Of a stretch of DNA of 64,000 bases, positions 12,021 through 22,559 are shown piece by piece; positions within the stretch are counted from its first letter, which is position 1, and each line of letters starts with the position of its first letter. Origin of the DNA: Liolophura sinensis. Taxonomy: Eukaryota > Mollusca > Polyplacophora > Chitonida > Chitonidae. The notes below the pieces were generated by a model. The model was not told the origin of the DNA, ran no database searches, and was given only the letters and a program-made list of their open reading frames with translations. Position numbers and translations under genes: made by a program. The DNA lies in the NCBI RefSeq assembly GCF_032854445.1, contig NW_027017959.1, forward strand, positions 186,001 to 250,000, written 5' to 3'.

Positions 12021-12411
12021 TTTTGCTGAAATATTATTTGCAGGCCATTGGCGTTTCTCATAATATATAACTTTTAATATATAAATATTTATCGATAAAA
12101 AGTTATATATACATTTCTTGATATACTAGTTTTAGAATATGCGGGTTTTCGAGTTTTAACTGTTTTTGGGTGTTGTTCTCTGTTTTTAAACATGTTTATG
12201 TTTTATTTTTGATGTTTTTACCACCATATCGGAATTCTCAACCACCTCGTGTTTTCACCTTGTTCTCGCCACGATATGGCTGAAATATTGCCGATGCGGC
12301 GTTAAACCAAAATCATTCATTTATTCATTCAGCAGACGAACTGGTACGCGTTTGGCATTCTTCGCAATCGCTAGCCGGCGCGTTGGGATTAACGCTGTTA
12401 GGGAGGATCTC

Positions 12412-13102
12412 GGCATGGAAACACAGTCACGTCTGTGTTAAAAACCCCTTATGCTGACTTGAAGTCTAATATTCTTAAATATATTCGTCGCCTTTAGCAG
12501 GGTGAATGGGACTTGCAGATCGATAATAAACTGCATGCTATTAATCCTGTCATTGGCTACAATGCCTATACTTGTCAAATGTATCGCAGAGACGAAGTAG
12601 TTTTATCGAGGTGTCGTATTGGGCATTCTCATCTGACACACAATTTCATCTTAGATGGGAGCAGTGCTCCCGAGTGTGTTGGATGGATGCACGATATGGC
12701 TTCAAACATATCTTGGTTGACTGTGTAGACTTTGCTCATGTTCGGCAAAGGTTCTACAGAGTCAACTCTATATATGATTTATTTGACAGCATCGCTGGCG
12801 ATGTTGTCAGAAATTATTTGAAGGTCATTGGTCTATATCATAAAATATAAATTTTAACTGTCATAAATACCCAAAGATAAACAGTTATATACATATAACT
12901 TTATAATTGTACTATAATGGTGTTTTTCGAGTTTTAACTCTTATTTTTCTTTTATACGATTTTAAACACGCCTGTGCTTTTTGTTTTTCTTTTGATGTTC
13001 ATATTATCATATCGAAAACCTTAACCGTCTGGCGTTTTCACCTTGTTCTCGCCACGTTATGGCTGAAATATTGCCGATGTGGCGTTAAGCCATAATGATT
13101 CA
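12412..13102 (+). mobile_element. LINE 3' fragment
   Basis: RNase H tail and 3' UTR of the same LINE (QIDNKLHAINPVIGYNAYT near 12513; CGATGTTGTCAGAAATTATTTGAAGG; ending GGCTGAAATATTGCCGATGTGGCGTTAAGCC). The 70 bp before it (12341-12411) are G/C-richer and unassigned. It is 5'-truncated. Confidence 0.75.
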
Positions 13103-13700
13103 TTGCAAGAGAAATCCGAAAGAAATGATGGATCCGTGATAGTGAGATCGATAGCAGAATATGAACCATTACGTGGATGTAAATAGGTATTAAATAATAC
13201 AGTCCGACCTCCCATGAGCCAGGAAAGGGGAAAATGTGTTCTACTGCTATTGTACATGACCCGTGTAAGGGTTATGTAACTTCTCAACGTTTCATAGCCA
13301 TAGTTTGATCTTCTCTGTGCAAGTAACATTGAAATACGTAAAAAAATTAGATCCAGAGACATTCTCATTGAATGTTTCCGGTAACAACAATCCAAAAATT
13401 TATTAGCCTTAAATAACATTTCCGATATATCTGTTGATACATCCTTTCACATTTCCCTGAACATCTCTCAAGAAATAATACGTGATAGGGATGTTAAAAT
13501 TGTTGACTTATCTGCGCAGGATTAAAGCCACAGAGTGTTGCTAGAGTGAAGGGCTTCACAACAAAAACGCTGGCAACATTATCAAATAAAATACATATCT
13601 TTAGACTTTCAACACTACCTCCCTTCCGTTGAATAACTAAATTGGCTGTATAAGGTTAATGTGAGTTTTATATATCCCTAATCCTCCACGTTGTTTCACC
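13103..13700. mobile_element. Rearranged LINE pieces (endonuclease minus, gag plus)
   Basis: 13103-13200 is a minus-strand piece of the endonuclease (AIDLTITDPSFLSDFS, NTYLHPRNGSYS). From about 13330 to 13700 plus-strand gag sequence appears (ATCCAGAGACATTCTCATTGA, then a stretch matching the gag knuckle region that ends at CCACGTTGTTTCACC). The two pieces abut without a recognisable complete end, suggesting rearrangement. Confidence 0.55.
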
Positions 13701-13739
13701 CGTCAAAAAAGCCCACTAGACGACTCATTCTCTTTAGCG

Positions 13740-14340
13740 CAGTACAACCACGAACCGGAGAAGACAGCTCTCGTGGTAGCCGGGTACGGCCACGAGCAAC
13801 AGTCCACCTACAGCGATGACCAGAGCTAACACCAGCGTCGAGATCACCATGCCAAGGGCCGTGAGGAAAGAGATGACGGTGATCCCTTGCTTCCGGGGGA
13901 GTGTGCGGATTCAGCCGCCCAGCGTGGTGTCTTCGTGTAGGATGCGATTAATGGTCTCCTTGATGCGGTTGATCTGGGACCGCGTCGAAGAGGCGACCTC
14001 AAGTTACGTAGCCGTTCTGGGATTCGGCGCCGAGGGAATTTATCTTCTGCCTCCCCTTGTTTCCGATTTTGCCTAGCTATGTCTTCGTCGGCCTTTGACA
14101 TCTTGGCGAGGTTACTCGTGAATTCACGCCGCATAGTCTGCAGAGCCTTGTCCGACACCCGTATTTCTCAATGTTTGGCCGGTGAGTAGAGCATCGTTTC
14201 AAGGGCACGCTCGATGTCTCTATCTGTGAGGCTTGTTTCCATTTTGTGGACAGCATCAGAGGCATCTTTCGCTCTCTGGCCCAAATCCTTCAGCTCAAAG
14301 GTGTCTACCTTGTCGGTGCGGCGCCCAGCTCATCCGAACG
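13740..14340 (-). pseudogene. Fragment of a second Polinton (coiled-coil protein gene)
   Basis: This stretch is homologous at DNA and protein level to 38870-39715 of the large Polinton. Shared blocks on the plus strand include TGTCGAGAT, GCCGTGAG and GAGGTTA(C/T)TCG. On the minus strand the frame at 14158-13844 has DKALQTMRREFTSNLAKMSK, aligning with the coiled-coil region of the gene at 38842-40183. About 240 bp present in the large copy are missing between its two parts. It is bounded by LINE pieces on both sides and shows stops and frame changes. Confidence 0.75.
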
Positions 14341-14342
14341 CA

Positions 14343-16070
14343 GGTTTATATAGGGCAGTTTTAGCTTCCCTGTCCAGGACTGTGTTTCCATGGATACCAG
14401 TGTGACTTCGTATATGGAAGGAGTCATGGAGGAGACTCCGGAAAAGACACCGGAGCTATATCCCCCAGCTTGATGTTAGCTCCCACAATATGGTCCCGTA
14501 TGCGAAGACCGAACGAAGGGATCTTGTTAGGACATTCAGTATGTTTGTCTACATATAATGGATTGAAAACACAGTCGTAGGCAGGCTTTGTTGGATGTGC
14601 TTTAAGCTTTGTAGCACACCGAAGGCCAAGTTCCATACGCCGGTTATATAAAGAAGGCCCATCAGCCTCCACGCACAAACCCTCCACTGGTGAGGTTCCA
14701 AAAGCACGATACAGTGGCATTAATTTGCTTTTCCATAACGAAAAGCGGACAGTCCCTTTAGAAGGCCATGTGATTTCCACTGCAGTTGCAACAGTTAAGT
14801 GTGTTGCTGCAGTTGAAACCATCATGCCCATTACTGCCGCATCTGAAGCAAATGAGTTCGTTCTTACATTGTCCCTTGCCATGACCAAATCTTTGGCAAT
14901 TAAAACAACGTGCAGGATTGGGGATATATAAATGCACATTAACCCTATACGGGCCAACGTGGATACGAGACGGAAGGGAGGTAGTGTTAAAGGTAAGCAG
15001 GTATGTATTAAGTTTAAAGAGGTGACGAGATTTCTTCGTAACGAAGCGTTTCACTCTGGTAACACCCTGTGAATTTAGTTCTTGGCAAATTTCTTCCTCA
15101 GACAGGTCAGTTATATCCCTGTAACGAATGATTCCCCGACAGCTGTTCAGGGAATGGTGAGGGGACGTGAAAACAGATATGTGAGGTATTTAATTTAATT
15201 TAAGTAAATTTTTTTACTGTTGTTGCCGGAAACATTCAATGAGAATGTCTCCAGATCTACGTTTGTTAACGTTCCAGCTGTGCCCAGAAGAGCCATTTGC
15301 AGAAGAAACGCATGATTTTTTGAAGCCGGCTTTTGTTCACTCTTAGTTGAGAGAACAATGAAAGCCGGCCAACTGCTCTGTTCATCATCCAGTGAGTCAG
15401 ATAACTTCCTCTTTTTATCACCACTTGAAGACAAAGTCGGCTGAGAGGAAAATCTATCAGATATATTAGACACATTTGAAGGAAATTGTACGGCAGACGT
15501 GGTATGTGCATATATATTTCACCCCATATGTTCCCCACTCATCACGGAGTGCCAACAAGGGCGATGCCTGAACCTGGGAATACCCAGCAGGAGAGACACC
15601 AAGGATTTCATATGAGGTATACTCCAACAGATTGATTTATACCAAAGGTTAAATTCAATCTACTCGATTGACCCATGAGCCACTGCCTCAAAGCGTACTC
15701 CCGCAAACGATATTTCAGAAATAACATTTGTTCGCTAAATGATGTGCTGTTATTGAAGCAATTGGGACCACGCACAGGCAAGACATGACCAAGCCGATTG
15801 ATCGGACCGGGCCCATCCGACCTTCCGTCTCTCCCCAAGTAAGGACCAAAGTGACATGTTGGGCGTGAGGATCTCGCAAGGCCAACACGCGCTCAGCCAC
15901 CAGGATGCCGTCCTCGTATATTACGGCCCGCTTCCCCTACACAACCGAGAGGATGTGAGCCCATTATATTCACCGGGCACACACGGGGTCGCCCTCTACG
16001 ACAAGCTTGCCCAGAGGGCTGAGGTCCTATTATTTTCACCAGAGACGCCACGGGGATGGGGTTACTTACA
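14343..16070 (-). mobile_element. LINE copy D, internally deleted
   Basis: Reading from 16070: 5' UTR (to about 15540), gag ORF1 (15538-14730), then a direct jump into the ORF2 region between RT and RNase H (FGTSPVEGLCVEADGP, CVFNPLYVDKHTECPNK at 14720-14424) and RNase H leader to 14343, where the Polinton fragment begins. Endonuclease, RT core, RNase H core and 3' UTR are absent. An open frame of 177 codons (14957-14424) runs through the deletion joint, which may be chance. Confidence 0.75.
14758..15054 (-). pseudogene. LINE gag, zinc-knuckle region
   Basis: A 98-codon open segment with three clustered knuckles: CFNCQRFGHGKGQC, CFRCGSNGHDGFNC and CCNCSGNHMAF (CX2CX4HX4C for the first two). 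This is the nucleic-acid-binding C-terminal half of ORF1. The N-terminal half is in another frame at 15473-15195 and includes KKRKLSDSLDDE and PAFIVLSTKSEQKPASK. Confidence 0.8.
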
Positions 16071-16084
16071 GATTAGGTTTTGTG

Positions 16085-16485
16085 ACACCTATGGAGATAA
16101 TTTTAGAAAATTATAAGGAAAATCGCGCCGACACTTGGACGATTGTTTCGTCTTCGTGATGGCGATATTGAATCTCTCAACAATATACTCAATGCCCTGC
16201 GTTCGAAATTTTTATTAACGCTAGATGTCAGTCTAACATATCCTAGTCCAACAATGAAGAGGAACTGTAATTACAGACATTTTTGTGAAACCTACAGGCA
16301 CTCAACTTTATCTTCACTTTAACTCCAACCACGCTAGGCATACATGGAAAAATCCCATTTCCATGTATATTCCATATACACTAGCGGGACGAATCTGTGT
16401 CAGTGTAGAAGACCCCATTGTTCGTAATGAACGGCTTTGCTAAAGCTACCGTAATCTCTAAGGTGTACCAACCAGATCTTCTTCA
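16085..16485 (+). pseudogene. Penelope-like RT C-terminal fragment
   Basis: Translating the plus strand in shifting frames gives DGDIESLNNILNALRSKF, LHFNSNHARHT and SMYIPYTLAGRICVSVEDP, the pattern of the RT fingers-to-thumb region in Penelope-like retroelements (KPTDT, HFNSxHxxHT, IPYxLARRIC). Several frameshifts are present. It does not match the DNA of the element at 27719-29717, so it is a different family. It sits between LINE copies D and E. Confidence 0.5.
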
Positions 16486-16887
16486 TAAGGCCCCCTGGGG
16501 TTTCTGAGGTGATAAGAATAGGACCTCAGCCCTTTAGGCAAGCTAGTCGTAAAAAACGCCTAACCTAGAGCTCTCCTGTGTGAGCCCGGTGAATATAATA
16601 GGCTCCTGTCTTCTCGGTTGTCTGAGGCAACGGGGGTTTACCGTGGGTTGCGACCCGTAATCTCCGAGGACGGGATCCTGGTGGCTGAGGGTGTGTTATC
16701 TTGCGAGATCCTCACGCCTAAGGCCGGGATTCCATGTGTACGTATTCGCACGCAATGCGTGTTACGTAATGCGTGTTGCGTAAAGCATGAGGCGTGTTGT
16801 CATTTTCCATGTGTACGTGACTGCAGCGTGAGTGACGTATATAGTGCGCATTTTTATCCAGTTTGACCTTTTTTGCACAAGACAGAA

Positions 16888-19031
16888 ATGGCCATGTCGA
16901 AGTGCAAGAGTCTTCACAGAGAACTTGAGATTGACGAAGATGTTGTGCTAATTGTTGGATTAGTGTATTGTTATTTAAAGAAAAAGAAGGAAAAGAGAAG
17001 ACATAGATGGTGGATTCACGATATACTAAGAGGACGAGAACAGTTTGGATGTTATCATCGTCTCATGAAGGACTTAGAGCTTGACTCAGAACAATTTCAA
17101 CGATATTTTCGTTTAACTAAAGAGCAACATGTATTGTTTTTGATTGGACCAAGCCTGGGAAAAAAAGGCATGACCAGAAAAGCAATTGATCCAAAGGAAC
17201 GGCTGGCAGTTTGTTTGAGGTAAATAAAAGACAAGTATACAGGAACTGGTATTTTTTGTAAACCATTCTTTTATTACTATGAGAAATATAAAATAAACAC
17301 TCATTCTGACAAAAACTAGCATGAAATTAAATGAAATTATCAAAAGAAAATTATCACAATGAACATACCCGGTCCTTTGTGAGTTTATCAGTGTTGATTC
17401 GAAAATAAAAATATCTCAATGAACATACCTGGTCCATTGTCAGTTTATCAGTGTTGATTCGAAAATAAAAATATCCCAATGAACATACTTGGTCCATTGT
17501 CAGTTTATCAGTGTTGATTCGAAAAGTCACTTGAACAAATTAATTGAGTTCTTGCATAGCCATGGCCACAATGTCAGATCCCGCCATGTTACTGGAGTAC
17601 TCTCGGTATACAGGAAGGGGTGGGTTCGTGTGGGTATGTGAGGACTGAGCATACTGTCGAGGCAGAGGCATGATTGGTTGCGGGGGAAGATGTGTATTTT
17701 CTGCATTAAAGAATATCTGCGCCATCTGAAGCTGCACTACTCCCTTAATATCTTTGGGTAGATTTTTTAGTCTATAGTAAAAGGATTGTAAGAACGATTC
17801 ATCCTCATCCTTTGTTTGCGTGGGATTTTCCCGCCTCTGCTTAGTACTGGTACAAAGATCAATGATAGCTTTTTCAATGCCAGTATCATCGCTGTTTCTT
17901 TTCTCTCTGTTCCTCTGTGTGCTTGTTCTTGGAGTAGACGATGTTGTAAAAGAAGGGGATGGAGACGATGTCCTTGTAGATAAAGATGTAGAGTGAACCG
18001 CGAGAGATGGCCTGGTTGATGCACTCTTTGGTAGTACGCTGATGCTGCAAAACATAAATAAAGTACTGAAATTTATAACATTTAAAATATTTGCTTTTCT
18101 TACAGATATATGGCAACAGGAGAAACGTTTAGATCACTGGCATATAGTTTTCGTCTCGGTGCAACAACTGTCGCAAATATTGTTGCAGAGGTCTGTGACG
18201 TAATTTGGGACAAAATGAAGGATTTGTACTTGGTACCACCCAAAAAGAGCAACGAGTGGAGGGTAATTGCAGAAAACTTCCAACACACGTGGAATTTCCC
18301 TAATCTGATAGGGGCCATTGACGGCAAGCACGTTGTTATGAAAGCGCCAGATAATACTGGATCTTTGTATTACAATTACAAAAACACATTCTCTATGGTT
18401 TTATTGGCACTAGCTGATGCCAATCTCCAGTTTATCTACAGACATAGGGTCTTATGGACGAAACTGTGATGGGGGTATTTTTGCTCATTCAAGTCTTCCG
18501 AAAACACTAGCGGAAGGAAAGTTAAACTTGCCTCCCGATACTCCACTTCCAGATGCACAGCACCTTGGACATGTGCCCTATGTAATCGTAGGAGATGAAG
18601 CCTTCCCTCTACAAAAAACCTCCTTAGACCATTTCCCGGAAAGAACTGCACAGCTGACCAGAGGATATTTAACTACAGATTAAGCAGAGCTCGTCGCATT
18701 GTAGAAAGTGCTTTTGGGATTCTTGCTTGTCGTTGGAGGGTATATCACACCAAAATTGCCACAAATCCTTCAAAAGCTAAACCTGTTGTCAAAGCAACAT
18801 GCGTCTTACACACATCTGTTACAGCAACAGAGTACTCCTGCACAGATTTATGTACTACAACAAGCATGCGAAGAAGAGGCAACATGTGAAGGTCTCCAGA
18901 ACCTCAGACGATTTGGACATAGGCCTGCAATCGATGCAGGTCGAATACGAGAAATCTTCACAGAATACTTTTCTGTTAACTGTCTGCCATGGCAAGGACA
19001 GTATATTCAAAGAGGACAGTTTACAGAATAA
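16888..19031 (+). pseudogene. Harbinger DDE transposase, two exons, frameshifted
   Basis: Exon 1 (16888-17221) encodes RRHRWWIHDILRGREQFGCY and KAIDPKERLAVCLR, then a GTAAAT donor. The acceptor CTTACAG at 18104 rejoins the frame exactly (YMATGETFRSLAYSFR). Exon 2 has NLIGAIDGKHV with the first catalytic Asp. After a frame change near 18440 come DGGIF and YVIVGDEAFPL with the second Asp. After another near 18660 comes RARRIVESAFGILACRWR with the Glu. The tail in a third frame (HRPAIDAGRIREIFTEYF) ends at 19031. At least three frameshifts make it inactive as read. The intron contains the last exon of the antisense MADF gene. Confidence 0.9.
17341..17520. repeat. Three tandem 60-bp repeats inside the Harbinger
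   Basis: Three consecutive units of exactly 60 bp, each with ATGAACATAC, GGTCC and CAGTTTATCAGTGTTGATTC-like blocks. Units two and three differ at only a few positions; unit one is more diverged at its start. They lie in the transposase intron and just downstream of the MADF stop codon at 17540, so they are in the 3' flank of that gene. Confidence 0.9.
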
Positions 19032-19735
19032 TATACCACAAACCTTGAAGACCTGTCTTCCTCATCTGGAAATCCAGAGTCGCTGAATTCGTCTTCATCA
19101 CTGTCGCCAGAACCATGAGGAGAATCCTCAGGCTTGTTGTCTTCGGTTTCTTGAGACTCAACATCCAAGTTGCTTTCGGTGCTGGAGAAAAGAATTATAA
19201 TATGACGTTAAATATTTTCCCGCACATCAACATAATGGTAGATATAATTACAATAAGCAGAATGTGCATTATCTTCTCTGATTAAAATTGTACCTATGTT
19301 CCTCTGTGAAGCCATCTAGGAACTGCATGATGTCCATGAACTTCCATCTTTTCCCATTAGCAGCGCAAGATCCACTTCTCTTTAATTTCATTTCTCTCTT
19401 TTTCCGCACAAACGTATCTCGCAGTGTTCTCCATCTCGTTTTCCTGAAATCACCTATTAACTGGAAAAAAAGTATGTTACATGCATAAATGTATCAACTG
19501 CATATAATTCAAGTATGTGAAAACAATAAAAAAAATATGTTTGGATATAGCTTATACCTGTGTTTTCCTTTTTGGCTCCATGTTCTTGAAGCGTGGCAGC
19601 AATGCTGGCCCAAATGTTGGTGTTTTTAAGTGCATCTTTATAGTCCTTCCTTGAAACATCATAAAGCGGTGGATTTTGCCTGACAAGTTCGATAAGCTTC
19701 TCAAGAATTGAATCTGAAATGAAGTTGCGATGCAT
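17540..19735 (-). CDS. Harbinger MADF/BESS DNA-binding protein, four exons, intact
   Basis: Exons on the minus strand: 19735-19558, 19453-19294, 19181-19044 and 18044-17540. All junctions have GT and AG borders, phases agree, and the sum is 981 nt (326 residues plus stop). Exons 1-2 form a MADF (Myb/SANT-like) domain (LEKLIELVRQNPPLYDV, NIWASIAATLQEHG, TRWRTLRDTFVRKKREMKLK, KRWKFMDIMQFLDGF). Exon 3 is acidic and Ser-rich. Exon 4 is Ser/Thr-rich and has a BESS-like helix pair (DEDESFLQSFYYRLKNLP, LQMAQIFFNAE). In Harbingers this partner takes the transposase to the nucleus and to the ends. It is open throughout although the transposase is broken. Confidence 0.85.
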
Positions 19736-20399
19736 TTCTACAACTCATGTGCAAAAAACACGTGGCCTGCTGATCTGAAACCCCCTGGGGATTCCCCACT
19801 TCTTGTCTCCGTATACACGCGTATTGTGTATTCGGACTCTCCTGCTAGCGTTCCAGAGAATACGTACTACGCGCTACGCATCACGCTTTACGCATTACGC
19901 GTACATGAAATCACTTCTACTGTTTTACTACAAAGTGTTAAATACGCATTACGTACTACGCTTTACGCATCACGCACTACGTACACATGGAATCCCTGCC
20001 TAACGCGCCACTTTGGCCCTTACTTGAAGAGAGACGGGAGGTCGGGTGGGCCCGGTCCAATCAATCGGCTTGGCCACGTCTTGCCTCTGCGTGGTCCCAA
20101 TATCCCGTTAACATCTCACGCCATTTAGAGGGTAAATATTTTTTCTCAAATTTCGTTTGCTTTACTATGTGCGGAGCGGTGGCTCATGCAGCTTGAATTT
20201 AACCTTTGGTATAAATCAATCTGTTCGAGTATACCTCATATGGAGTCCTTGGTGTCTTTCCTGCTGGGTATCCCCAGGTTCAGACATCGCCCTTGTTGGC
20301 ACTCCGTGGTGGGTGAGGAACATATGGGGTGAACTTTATACATATATATGCGATTAAAAATTTCTGCAAATGTTCCCAATTTATCTAACCGATATTCCT

Positions 20400-21060
20400 C
20401 TCAGCCGACTTCGTCGCCGGGTGTTGATAAAAACACCCTCAGTTATCTGACTCGATAATTAACAAGACAGCTGGCCGGCTTTTATTGTTCTCTCAACAGT
20501 GAACAAAAGCCGGCCTGAGATCCGGAGACATTCTTGTTGAATGTTTCGGAGGCAACAATCTAAAAATCTACTGTCATTGAATAAAATTTCCGATACACTC
20601 CTTTACGCATCCCCTGACAATTCCCTGAGATAGGGATGCTGATATTATTGACTTCTCCAAAGAGGAAATCGGCGAGGAATTAAAATCATAGGGTGTTGCC
20701 AGAGTGAAACGCTTCCCCATGAAGAAATCTGGCAATATCATTACACTAAATGCATATCTTTTGACATTCAATACTTCCTTCCTTCCGCCATATATCTACA
20801 TTGGCCCGTATGGGGTTTATGCGGCTTTATACATCCCTAATCCTATACGTTGCTTCACTTGCCAAAAGTTTGGTAATGGTAAGGGCCAATGTAGAAATAA
20901 ACTGGTTTCATTCCGGTGCAGCAGTGAAGGTCATGGTGGTTTCAACTGCAGCAGCACAGTTAGGTCCTGCAATTGCGGTGGAAATCACATGGCCTCCTCT
21001 AGAGACTCTCCAATGTTCCATTAAGAAAAGCAGATAATCAACCTCAAAATTAAAAACAAA
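20400..21060 (+). pseudogene. LINE gag-like ORF1 (copy E)
   Basis: 20704-21024 is open and contains NIITLNAYLLTFNTSFLPPY followed by two recognisable knuckles and a third degraded one (CFTCQKFGNGKGQC; FRCSSEGHGGFNC; CNCGGNHMAS). The N-terminal half (20400-20700) is out of frame with stops, including an early stop near 20692. The family role is RNA binding. Confidence 0.7.
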
Positions 21061-21719
21061 ATATCTTATCAGGAAGTTTGGTCTCATCCTCTAAGACCTC
21101 TCTGCATACTTCGTTCGCCAATGTGGTGAAGCGAGTAGTATTTGTTGCTACTCTAACTTCATTGACTTAGCCCATTGGAAACGACAAACCTAGTACCGCT
21201 TCTGTCAAACTTTCGGTTCAACCTGCCCAAAGCACTTGTTCAACCCAGACTACTTCAGCACAACAAATAAAAACAGTAAATAGTGGCGAAAAATCTGAAT
21301 AAATGAATACATGAATGATTATGGCTTAACGCCAGATCGGCAATATTTCAGCCATATCGTGGCGAGAACAAGGTGAAAACATGAGGCGGTTAAGGTTTTC
21401 GAAATGATAGTGAGAACATCAAAATTCAAACAAAAAGTAGATATGTTTAAAATCAGATAAGAAAAAACCAAAACAGTTAAAACTCGAAAACCAGCATATT
21501 TAAAAATAGTGTATCTAGAAAGCTGTATGTATATAACTTTTGTCTATAAATATTTCAGACAATTGAAATTTATATTTTATGATATAGGCCAATGGCCTTC
21601 AAATATTTTATGACAACATCGCCAGCATGTCAAATAAGTCATATATAGAGTTCACTGTGTAGAACGTTTGCCTAACATGGGCAAAGTCTAGAGTCAACCA
21701 AGATATGTTTGATGCTATA

Positions 21720-22541
21720 TTATGCATCACATCCAACACACTCGGGAGCACTGCTCCCATCTAAGATGATATTGTGTGTCAGATGAGAATGCCCAACACG
21801 ACACCTCGTTAAAACTACTTGGTCTCTGCGATATATTTGACAAGTATAGACATTGTAGCCAATGGCCGGGTGAATGGCATGCAGTTTATTGTGGATCTGC
21901 AAGTCCCATTCACCCTGCCAAAGGCGACGAATATATTTAAGAATACTAGACTTCACGTCAGTATAAGGGATTTTAACCCGAGATACAGGTTTATACAGGG
22001 CAGCTTTCGCTTCCCTGTCCACGACTGTGTTTCCATGGATACCAGTGTGACTTGGTATCCAACAGAATGTAATATCTTTACCTCTTTTAATTACTTTTCG
22101 GTGTTTCGCTATGATCTCAAGTATCCATGGATTTTTAAATTTATTATTCTGAATTGCCAAAAGGGAAGACAGTGAGTCGCTGCATATCACTGCCCTCTGG
22201 GCATGCCCAGAGAAAACATATGATAAGGCCAGGAGTATAGCCATGGCCTCTGCAGAAAAAATAGAAGATGAAAGTGGCAGACAAAGACAAGTGACCCGCT
22301 GCTCTAAGACAGCCGCAGCCGTAACCCAGTCCCCGTCCTTTGACCCGTCAGTATATATAAATTTATAATCCATATAATCAGCCTTGATTTCAGCAAAAGT
22401 TTGCTGAATTATAAGAGGATTTGTATTTGATTTATTATATTTACGTAGATCAAATATTAGTTTAGGCTGTGGAAGAATCCATGGAAGAGATTCCGGAAAA
22501 GACACCGGAGCTATATCCTCCAGCTTGAAGTTAGCACTCAC
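21720..22541 (-). pseudogene. LINE ORF2 RNase H domain (273-codon open segment)
   Basis: The best-preserved RNase H in the window. The catalytic-residue motifs are visible: FIYTDGSKDG (first Asp), FSAEAMAILLALSY (Glu), AVICSDSLSSLLAI (Asp) and SHTGIHGNTVVDREAKAAL (His and last Asp). It is followed by the RRLWQGEWDLQIHNKLHA tail. Presence of RNase H separates the I group from RTE, CR1 and most Jockey elements. The rest of ORF2 is broken, so the segment is only a remnant. Confidence 0.9.
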
Positions 22542-22559
22542 AATATGGTCCGGTATGCG

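Larger units (their letters stand above)
6475..12330 (+). mobile_element. LINE copy C (near full length, with nested fragments)
   Basis: In order on the plus strand: a 5' UTR starting near CCCCGTGGGATTTCCGAGG (6475-7030), gag ORF1 (about 7140-7800), ORF2 with endonuclease (9060-9800), RT (10510-11330) and RNase H (about 11360-11900), a 3' UTR with GGCTGAAATATTGCCGATG, and an ATTCATTTATTCATTC tail at 12330. Two Penelope-like 3' ends are inserted (8094-8820 and 10052-10509). All frames are broken by stops and indels. Confidence 0.85.
16722..20000 (+). mobile_element. PIF/Harbinger DNA transposon, complete ends
   Basis: A 3279-bp element. The left end reads GGCCGGGATTCCATGTGTAC; the right end, reverse-complemented, reads GGCAGGGATTCCATGTGTAC, with identity continuing to ACGTA except for one base in the first 23. 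It is flanked by the 3-bp duplication TAA (16719-16721 and 20001-20003), the hallmark of this superfamily. Subterminal regions are rich in ACGCATTACG-like motifs. It carries two genes, as autonomous Harbingers do: a DDE transposase (plus) and a MADF/BESS DNA-binding protein (minus), here interlocked. Confidence 0.95.
16491..21300 (+). mobile_element. LINE copy E, 5' half, carrying a Harbinger insertion
   Basis: The 5' UTR starts near CCCCCTGGGGTTTCTGAGG (16491), is interrupted at 16721 by the Harbinger element, and resumes at 20001 with GCGCCACTTTGGCCCTTACTTG. It continues to 20340 and into gag (about 20400-21060). At about 21300 it meets the 3' tail of LINE copy F on the other strand. No ORF2 is present. 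Confidence 0.8.

Noticed and set aside
12341-12411. G/C-rich 70-bp piece between two LINE ends as a Polinton remnant
   Set aside because: I could not align it to any part of the Polinton or to another repeat, so it is left unassigned.
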